This document shows positions 14,652 through 19,725 of a DNA stretch of 19,725 nucleotides, one piece after another. Each line of letters begins with the position of its first letter. Position 1 is the first letter of the stretch. The notes under the pieces are model-generated. The model ran no database searches and was not told where the DNA came from. It worked only from the letters and a program-made list of their open reading frames with translations. A program made the translations under genes and the position numbers. Location of the stretch: contig DHLU01000041.1 in the NCBI GenBank assembly GCA_002405435.1, positions 21,393-41,117 of the forward strand. Direction: 5' to 3'. Source of the DNA: Flavobacteriales bacterium UBA4660 (GTDB lineage Bacteria; Bacteroidota; Bacteroidia; Flavobacteriales_D; Sanyastnellaceae).

Positions 14652-16682
14652 ATGAAGAAAATTTTTACCTTGTTGTTTTTCGCACTCCTTCTGTGTGCCG
14701 TGAGCCCGGCGCAGCGGTACCTTGAGGAGGTCTTTGATGATGTAACCGTAACGACCAACATCACCTACGGGATGAACGCAACGGTTATTGCCTACCAATT
14801 GTTTGGCGAAGCCATTCCCGAGTTGCTGAAACTGGATTTTTATGAGCCGGCCGGAGATACGGAAACGGACAGGCCGCTCATTCTTTACTTTCATACGGGA
14901 AACTTCCTTCCGCATCCGCAGAATGGAAGTCCGGGAGGCTTGCGCACGGACTCCTCTGTGGTTGAGCTCTGCACGCGTATGGCGCGCATGGGCTATGTTG
15001 TGGCCTCGTGTGATTACCGCCTTGGCTGGAACCCCCTGGCCCCGACCCAGGAAGAACGCGTGTACAGTCTGATCAATGCTGCTTACCGCGGCGTTCAGGA
15101 CTGCCGCACAGCGGTGCGTTATTTCCGCATGGCAGAGGAGGAAATGGGCGATCCCTACCACATCGACACGGATAGAATTGCGGTGTGGGGTCAGGGAACG
15201 GGCGGCTATATTGCCTTTTCCTCTTCAACCATCAACGACTATCTTACGGATGTCGGAACGAATCCTAAATTTTTGTGGGATCCGGACGGAGACGGCATTC
15301 CGCAACCCATGGTGATTGACTTTGTAAATGGAGACATTAACGGCACCGGCTTTGGTGTAAACCCGCTTGATTCAGACACGTTGTGTTATGCCAACTGGCC
15401 CGAATACTCTTCTGAATTCCACGCGATGGTCAACATGGGCGGGGCGATGGGTGATCTTGGCTGGCTTGAAGACGGTCAGGTGCCCATGATCTCCTTCCAC
15501 GCCACGACCGATCCTTTTGCCCCCTACGATGAAGGCACCGTTATTGTGCCCGTGCTCAATCTGCCTGTGGTGGATGTAGCGGGCAGCTACGCGGTGCAGG
15601 AACAGGCAAACACCTTTGGCAACAACGAGGTTTTTGCGGGGCTTAGCGGTGATAACTACACACATGCGGCTAATGCAAACAATGACGGCTTTGAGGGGCT
15701 GTATCCGCTGGTGCGTCCTGTTGGCAGCGAAGCTGACAGTGCACCATGGGAGTGGTGGGCCCCTGATAACCCTAATAATGCCAACGGCCTGGCGACCAAC
15801 CCGGACATGAGTGCTGAGAAGGGTCGTGCTTTCTGTGATACCATCCAGTGGTATACTGCTCCGCGGTTAGCCTGTGCCCTCAACCTGCCCAACAACCCAT
15901 GCAGCGGAGGTCCATTGAACGATCCTTGCGACCTGGCCTTCAACATTAATGAGTCGTTGGGCGGCGCGATTAACGCCCAAAACGGACAAGGCCCGTTTGC
16001 CAACAGCAATGCGACGACAGGCGGCAATGATCCGTCATCGGGCTGGGAGTGCTGGCTGGAGCCTAACGGTGATGGTGATGCACCCTCGCTGGACGCTTCC
16101 CTGTGGTTTACCTTTGAAGGCGACGGAAATGAATACAACATCTTTTCTGACAACTGTGGCGGATCACTTAGCCAGGCGGATTATATCGAAGAGGGAGATA
16201 CGCAGTTTGCGCTCTACACAGGCGACGATTGCAACAACCTGGTTCCTGTCTTGTGCAATGATGACAGCCCGGATTTCACGGATACGGATTTTTTCTCGGA
16301 AATTTCTGTGTTGACTGCTGCCGGACAGACCTATTACCTGCTGGTAGATGGATTTAATTACACCGAGATTGATGAAACCGTGGGTATTGCCGACGGACAA
16401 TTCTGTCTGCAGATCACCAACGTGACCGTAGGGGTAAATGAAATTCCTGCCGCAGACTTCCTGATGTTTCCCAACCCGGCGAATGACCGCGTTACCATCA
16501 ACGCCAAGGAAAACCTGAGTGCCCTTGAAGTGTTTGATGCTACCGGTCGTCTGGTAACGCAGTTCAGGGGACTGGGGTCTGACATTATCACCCTCAACAC
16601 CGCCGCCTGGGAAGCGGGAATGTACACCATTAAAATTCACACGGCCAGCGGGGCATCTGCCAGCAGGCTGGTGGTGGAATAG
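14652..16682 (+). CDS. T9SS-exported alpha/beta-hydrolase-like protein with altered nucleophile elbow (676 aa)
   Basis: This is a secreted or surface protein. A Sec signal (MKKIFTLLFFALLLCAVSPAQ) precedes an esterase-like alpha/beta domain (about 25-405): PLILYFHTGNF near 75, GYVVASCDYRLGW near 114, YRGVQDCRTAVRYFR near 145, and SFHATTDPFAPYD near 281, which supplies the likely acid Asp287. The nucleophile elbow reads G180-Q-G-T-G184, so glycine 182 occupies the usual serine position of GxSxG. A Ca-loop-like DPDGDG lies at 210-215. Residues about 425-590 form a beta-sandwich of pre-peptidase C-terminal type (CDLAFNI, SLWFTFEGDGNEY, YYLLVDGFNY). The end (about 600-676; FPNPANDRVTI, VFDATGRLV, GMYTIKI, RLVVE) is a T9SS type A sorting domain. 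The gene follows the TonB receptor and ends at a strong terminator. Confidence 0.88.
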   Translation: MKKIFTLLFFALLLCAVSPAQRYLEEVFDDVTVTTNITYGMNATVIAYQLFGEAIPELLKLDFYEPAGDTETDRPLILYFHTGNFLPHPQNGSPGGLRTDSSVVELCTRMARMGYVVASCDYRLGWNPLAPTQEERVYSLINAAYRGVQDCRTAVRYFRMAEEEMGDPYHIDTDRIAVWGQGTGGYIAFSSSTINDYLTDVGTNPKFLWDPDGDGIPQPMVIDFVNGDINGTGFGVNPLDSDTLCYANWPEYSSEFHAMVNMGGAMGDLGWLEDGQVPMISFHATTDPFAPYDEGTVIVPVLNLPVVDVAGSYAVQEQANTFGNNEVFAGLSGDNYTHAANANNDGFEGLYPLVRPVGSEADSAPWEWWAPDNPNNANGLATNPDMSAEKGRAFCDTIQWYTAPRLACALNLPNNPCSGGPLNDPCDLAFNINESLGGAINAQNGQGPFANSNATTGGNDPSSGWECWLEPNGDGDAPSLDASLWFTFEGDGNEYNIFSDNCGGSLSQADYIEEGDTQFALYTGDDCNNLVPVLCNDDSPDFTDTDFFSEISVLTAAGQTYYLLVDGFNYTEIDETVGIADGQFCLQITNVTVGVNEIPAADFLMFPNPANDRVTINAKENLSALEVFDATGRLVTQFRGLGSDIITLNTAAWEAGMYTIKIHTASGASASRLVVE

Positions 16683-16700
16683 TATCACCTGAATAATCAT

Positions 16701-16728
16701 AAAAAACCCCGCTCGTGCGGGGTTTTTT
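16701..16728. terminator. Bidirectional rho-independent terminator
   Basis: A perfect 12-base inverted repeat (AAAAAACCCCGC and GCGGGGTTTTTT) surrounds a TCGT loop. It gives a GC stem with a T tract on either strand. It lies between two convergent genes, 18 bases after the hydrolase-like stop and 13 bases from the selD stop, so it can end both transcripts. Confidence 0.95.
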
Positions 16729-16741
16729 GTTGTTTGATGAA

Positions 16742-17794
16742 TCACGACTGCAGCACAATCAGCTTCTCTCCCCTCTGCTCCATCCTGCCGATTGGTCTGT
16801 CTGCAACGCCGGCCAAACCAAAATCGCGCACAAGGGCGAGGTAATTTTTTTCCTCCTCAGGAGACACGCTCACCAGTAATCCACCGCTGGATTGGGGATC
16901 GCACAACAACAGGATTTGTGCGGCACTCAACGCAGTGCACTTGTCGGTGATAAACTGAAAGGTTTTCATCGTCATGTCGGGATATACAAATGCCTTGTGA
17001 TAATCCACCACGCCGGGCATGACCGGAAGCTGATCCACCCGCAGCACCGCCGTTGTATGGCTGCCCTCACATACTTCCACCAGGTGCCCGCCCAGTCCAA
17101 ATCCGGTTACATCGGTCATGGCGTGTACGCCCGGCAAGGCACCCAGCGCCGTACCCACCTGATTGAGGGCGCTCATGTATGAGGTGGCTGTTTCCATTTG
17201 TTCAGCCGTAGCAAGACCCCGCTTCGCAGCTGCAGCCAGTGTGCCCGAACCAAGGGGTTTCGTCAGATAAAGCGCGTCTCCGGGCTGTGCCGTATCGTTT
17301 CGTTTGAGATGGGCCGGCAACACGGAACCGGTTACCGCGAGCCCGAAAAAAGGTTCCGGACTATCAATGCTGTGACCTCCGGCAATGGTGATGCCCGCCA
17401 TTCTGCAGCTAAACCTTCCCCCTTCCATCACCCGCCGCGCTTCGGTGGCAGACAATTTGTCGACCGGCCACCCCAATATGGCCAGTGCAAAAAGCGGCGT
17501 GCCCCCCATGGCATATACATCACTTAGGGCATTGGCGGCCGCAATCTTTCCAAAGTCAAAGGCGTCGTCCACCACCGGCATAAAGAAGTCGGTCGTGGAG
17601 ATGAGCAGGGCTCCGTTGCCCGAATCAAATACGGCCGCATCATCACTGCTTTGATAACCCACAATAATCCGCGGATCCGGTGGAAGCACCTCTTCCCCTC
17701 CGATAATTTCACGCAAGGCAGCAGGAGAAATTTTACAACCGCAACCAGAGCCACGGCTGAATTGGGTCAGTTTAACGGGAAGTTCATTTTCCAT
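16742..17794 (-). CDS. selD: Selenophosphate synthetase SelD (350 aa)
   Basis: SelD makes monoselenophosphate from selenide and ATP, the activated selenium used for selenocysteine and for 2-selenouridine in tRNA. The N-terminal glycine-rich loop GSGCGCKISP holds Cys18 and Lys21, equivalent to the catalytic Cys17 and Lys20 of the E. coli enzyme; the catalytic residue is cysteine, not selenocysteine. STTDFFMPVVDD near 86 and ANALSDVYAMGG near 108 match the ATP/metal-binding core, and GHSIDSPEP and CDPQSSGGLLVSV near 305 match the family C-terminal half. Length is normal. The gene starts inside the 3' end of selU (11-base overlap, no Shine-Dalgarno), implying one transcript and translational coupling. 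No selA, selB or tRNA-Sec is seen in the window. It ends at the shared terminator. Confidence 0.96.
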   Translation of the reverse strand: MENELPVKLTQFSRGSGCGCKISPAALREIIGGEEVLPPDPRIIVGYQSSDDAAVFDSGNGALLISTTDFFMPVVDDAFDFGKIAAANALSDVYAMGGTPLFALAILGWPVDKLSATEARRVMEGGRFSCRMAGITIAGGHSIDSPEPFFGLAVTGSVLPAHLKRNDTAQPGDALYLTKPLGSGTLAAAAKRGLATAEQMETATSYMSALNQVGTALGALPGVHAMTDVTGFGLGGHLVEVCEGSHTTAVLRVDQLPVMPGVVDYHKAFVYPDMTMKTFQFITDKCTALSAAQILLLCDPQSSGGLLVSVSPEEEKNYLALVRDFGLAGVADRPIGRMEQRGEKLIVLQS

Positions 17795-18830
17795 TGGGGA
17801 GTTCGCCAGAGATTTTATTGCGTAGGGTTATTATTTCGCTGATGAGCGCTGTGTCATCCAAACTGATTGCGACAGCGGCATGTCGATTATCTTTCCTTAG
17901 CCCGAGACCATAGGCATAGGTGCGGTCGTAATAATCAAACAGCACAGCTACCCAATCGCTCAACCGACGCTCGTGCAACGCACGAAGGGCTTCGTGCAAG
18001 CGATCACCGCCCAGCCGGCGCTCCAACAGTCGGGTGCGCTCGGCCAGGGCCTCAACCGGAAATACGCCGTATTCGCTGAGGATGCGCTGTGTGCGGTAGG
18101 CGACGCCCGCAGTTAATTCAACAATAGGGGCCTCCCGGAGCGTCGCGTATAGCCTGTCTGGAAGTTTTACCTTTCCAATCCACCGGCTTTCATCTTCCAC
18201 CCAACATTCATTTCCGGTCTTTCGGATGGCATTGGCCAATGCGTTTTCAAACGCCTCCTGCGATGGCTGAGCCGGCATGCCCAGTGCACCATAGGTACTG
18301 CCGCGGTGGTGGGCGAGCCCTTCCAGGTCAAGTACCGGTTCGCCGGCAAGGCGAAGTTTGTGCAATACTTCCGTTTTTCCTACCCCGGTTTTTCCGGAGA
18401 GCACCGTCAAGTGCAGCGGCGTGTCAAGCAATCGGAGCATTTCATGGCGCCAGGCTTTATAGCCGCCCTCGAGCAGATGCACGTCAAAACCAGCCGTAGA
18501 CAGCAGCCAGGCCATCACATTGCTTCGCATGCCCCCGCGCCAGCAATAGACCGCCACACGTTTTTCAGGGGCCAGCCGCCGGGCTTCTTCGATGTACGCG
18601 GCAAACTTGTGTCCCACCAGCCGGAAACCGGTGTGGGTGGCCGCCTCTTTTCCCAACGATTTGTAGGTAAGCCCTACTTCGTGTCTTTCTTCATTGTTGA
18701 GCAGGGGAAGGTTCAGGGCATCCGGCAAATGGGCGTGTTCGTACTCTGCCGGACTGCGCACGTCGATACACACCACCCCGTTTTCACACAGGGAAAGAAA
18801 AGTGGAAAGTGGCGTGTCCCAGGCCTTCAT
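17784..18830 (-). CDS. selU: tRNA 2-selenouridine synthase SelU/MnmH (348 aa)
   Basis: SelU replaces the sulfur of 2-thiouridine at wobble position 34 of Lys, Glu and Gln tRNAs with selenium from selenophosphate, via a geranylated intermediate. The N-terminal rhodanese domain (about 1-130) carries CIDVRSPAEYEHAHLPDALN and the active loop YCWRGGMRSN with Cys96. The C-terminal P-loop domain begins with LSGKTGVGKTEVL (Walker A at 146-153) and includes LEGLAHHRGSTYG, a family signature. Length agrees with the family. The frame is open to an ATG at 18866, but the ATG at 18830 (MKAWDTPLSTFL) is preferred. It places the rhodanese domain at the usual distance, removes an odd hydrophobic start, and lies just after a -7-like element. 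selD overlaps its end. Confidence 0.94.
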   Translation of the reverse strand: MKAWDTPLSTFLSLCENGVVCIDVRSPAEYEHAHLPDALNLPLLNNEERHEVGLTYKSLGKEAATHTGFRLVGHKFAAYIEEARRLAPEKRVAVYCWRGGMRSNVMAWLLSTAGFDVHLLEGGYKAWRHEMLRLLDTPLHLTVLSGKTGVGKTEVLHKLRLAGEPVLDLEGLAHHRGSTYGALGMPAQPSQEAFENALANAIRKTGNECWVEDESRWIGKVKLPDRLYATLREAPIVELTAGVAYRTQRILSEYGVFPVEALAERTRLLERRLGGDRLHEALRALHERRLSDWVAVLFDYYDRTYAYGLGLRKDNRHAAVAISLDDTALISEIITLRNKISGELPNGK

Positions 18831-18836
18831 CGCCTG

Positions 18837-18844
18837 CAATACTA
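18837..18844 (-). promoter_or_regulatory. -7-like element abutting the preferred selU start
   Basis: On the minus strand TAGTATTG ends six bases before the ATG at 18830; it has one mismatch to TAnnTTTG. No -33 TTG lies at 17-23 bases. It supports the shorter selU start over the ATG at 18866. Confidence 0.28.
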
Positions 18845-18908
18845 CAGCCGGACATACGAACAGCATACATCAACCAAAATCGGGTATACAGAACAAGCCA
18901 ATCACCAT

Positions 18909-18916
18909 CATTTTTG
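18909..18916 (+). promoter_or_regulatory. -7-like element before the polysaccharide deacetylase gene
   Basis: CATTTTTG ends four bases before the ATG at 18921, with one mismatch to TAnnTTTG. It shares a 90-base divergent gap with the selU promoter region. No clear -33 element is visible. Confidence 0.28.
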
Positions 18917-18920
18917 TCGC

Positions 18921-19547
18921 ATGTTTCTGGCCCGCCCGCCCCGCATCATACGCACCCTTGCCCCCCGGCGGGTGTGGCATGTGCCAGGCTGCGGCAACCG
19001 CGTGTTTCTAACCTTTGATGACGGCCCCACGCCAGAAACCACACCCATGGTACTCGACCTGCTGAAAACGGAAGGTGTGAAGGCCACTTTTTTCTGCCTC
19101 GGTGCTGCAGCTTTGCAGCGTCCCGAACTCTTGTTGCGCATACGGAACGAAGGACATGCCCTGGGCAATCATTCGTGGAGTCACCTGAACGGGTGGAAGA
19201 CCGAAACAGCGAAGTATGTCAGCGATGTGCAGCGATGTGCTGAAGTGGTGTCATCGCCGCTCTTCCGGCCTCCCTATGGCAGCATTACTTTTCGACAGGC
19301 GAAGGCGCTCGCTGGCATGGGTTACCGGATTGTCATGTGGTCGTCGCTTTCCGGCGACTATGATCCGCGGAAGCGTCCGCAGGAATGTGCACAAAACGTG
19401 CTGAAGGGATTAAAGCCCGGCGACATTATGGTCTTTCACGACTCGGCCAAAAGCAGAAACAATGTGATGGGCGCTCTTCCTGAGGTGATTCGGGGCGTCA
19501 GGGAACGGGGATATCAATTCGACACACTCACACAACGCACTACCTAA
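18921..19547 (+). CDS. Polysaccharide deacetylase, NodB homology domain (208 aa)
   Basis: This is a metal-dependent carbohydrate esterase 4-type enzyme that removes acetyl groups from N-acetylated sugars such as peptidoglycan or chitooligosaccharides; the substrate is not determined. All catalytic motifs are visible. TFDDGP at 31-36 has Asp33 as base and Asp34 as metal ligand, and HSWSH (His84, His88) completes the metal site. RPPYG is at 116-120, a Trp/Asp region lies at MWSSLSGDYD, and DIMVFHD carries His173. There is no signal peptide or membrane segment, so export is not evident. The frame is open back to 18306, but that part runs antisense to selU. ATG 18921 gives the normal family length. 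Acetyl-CoA synthetase starts seven bases after the stop, suggesting co-transcription. A 10-base tandem repeat lies at 19221-19240. Confidence 0.92.
   Translation: MFLARPPRIIRTLAPRRVWHVPGCGNRVFLTFDDGPTPETTPMVLDLLKTEGVKATFFCLGAAALQRPELLLRIRNEGHALGNHSWSHLNGWKTETAKYVSDVQRCAEVVSSPLFRPPYGSITFRQAKALAGMGYRIVMWSSLSGDYDPRKRPQECAQNVLKGLKPGDIMVFHDSAKSRNNVMGALPEVIRGVRERGYQFDTLTQRTT
19221..19240 (+). repeat. 10-base perfect tandem repeat (2 copies) inside the deacetylase gene
   Basis: AGCGATGTGC occurs twice in direct succession. The unit is not a multiple of three, so gain or loss of a copy would shift the frame. With only two copies it is probably chance; protein length and motifs are normal around it. 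Confidence 0.6.
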
Positions 19548-19554
19548 GCAAAAG

Positions 19555-19725
19555 ATGAAGTTTCGCATCCGTTCATTTGAAGAATATCAGCAAGCCGCAC
19601 GGGAAGCAACAAACAGTCCTGAGACCTATTGGGCCAGCATTGCTTCGAATTTCACGTGGAAGAAAAAGTGGGACCACGTGCAGCGGGGGGCTTTTGAAAA
19701 ACCTGATATCCGTTGGTTTGATGGT
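19555..19725 (+). CDS. acs: Acetyl-CoA synthetase, N-terminal fragment cut by the window end
   Basis: Only the first 57 codons are present; the gene runs off the window. The translated part starts MKFRIRSFEEYQQAA and contains YWASIASNFTWKKKWDHV and FEKPDIRWFDG. This is the typical N-terminal (ACAS_N) region of AMP-forming acetyl-CoA synthetase, which activates acetate with ATP and CoA. The AMP-binding core and C-terminal lysine domain lie outside the window, so the call depends on this segment alone. A related propionyl-CoA synthetase or acetoacetyl-CoA synthetase is a less likely alternative. It follows the deacetylase stop by seven bases with no Shine-Dalgarno. Deacetylation releases acetate, which would give the pairing a metabolic logic, though that link is inference. 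Confidence 0.85.
   Translation, partial: MKFRIRSFEEYQQAAREATNSPETYWASIASNFTWKKKWDHVQRGAFEKPDIRWFDG

Noticed and set aside
18831..18866. Longer selU start at the ATG at 18866
   Set aside because: It adds 12 residues with a hydrophobic, cysteine-containing stretch not expected in the family. The ATG at 18830 fits the domain and a nearby -7-like box.
18306..18920. N-terminal extension of the polysaccharide deacetylase frame
   Set aside because: This stretch is antisense to selU and its promoter, and lacks protein-like character. The NodB domain begins right after the ATG at 18921.
19221..19240. Phase-variation switch by the 10-base tandem repeat
   Set aside because: Only two copies are present and the protein is in frame with all motifs at normal spacing, so a switching role is not supported.

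Overview
This window comes from a member of the Bacteroidota with fairly GC-rich DNA (judged by eye, not counted). It may be a flavobacterium-like or saprospira-like lineage; the sequence does not settle which. The evidence is a TonB-dependent receptor with an N-terminal carboxypeptidase-regulatory-like domain, a secreted protein ending in a type IX secretion (T9SS) type A sorting domain, a DUF4296 lipoprotein, a one-chain fused alpha/beta E1 dehydrogenase, scarce Shine-Dalgarno sequences, and promoter-like elements of the Bacteroidota TAnnTTTG type. It looks like chromosomal core and near-core DNA. I saw no tRNA, rRNA, CRISPR, insertion sequence, phage or integrase signature, and no gene-free stretch above 300 bases.

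Layout. (1) 28-2468, minus strand: a membrane histidine kinase followed by a two-domain universal stress protein. (2) 2608-4348: a membrane-anchored coiled-coil protein (plus) converging on, and overlapping, an orphan outer-membrane barrel-like protein (minus). (3) 4375-6986, plus: YraN-family protein, RluB-type pseudouridine synthase, polyprenol-phosphate mannosyltransferase-like GT2, and a DUF4296 lipoprotein. The last overlaps a convergent NAD-dependent epimerase (6948-7973, minus). (4) 8091-11582, plus: the tRNA U34 hydroxylase TrhO and an 802-residue fused 2-oxoacid dehydrogenase E1. (5) 11673-16682, plus: a TonB-dependent receptor and a T9SS-exported alpha/beta-hydrolase-like protein, closed by a clear bidirectional terminator. 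(6) 16742-18830, minus: selU and selD, overlapping, which make selenophosphate and use it for 2-selenouridine in tRNA. (7) 18921-19725, plus: a polysaccharide deacetylase followed at once by the start of acetyl-CoA synthetase, cut by the window end.

How the genes connect. SelD makes selenophosphate for SelU, which modifies the wobble uridine of tRNAs; TrhO also acts on U34, and RluB modifies 23S rRNA, so RNA modification recurs here. The receptor and the T9SS protein may form a surface uptake/processing pair. No single undescribed multi-gene system is obvious. The most unusual signals are promoter -7-like elements lying 3 to 7 bases before many start codons (suggesting leaderless or nearly leaderless mRNAs), and a secreted hydrolase-fold protein whose nucleophile serine position is a glycine.
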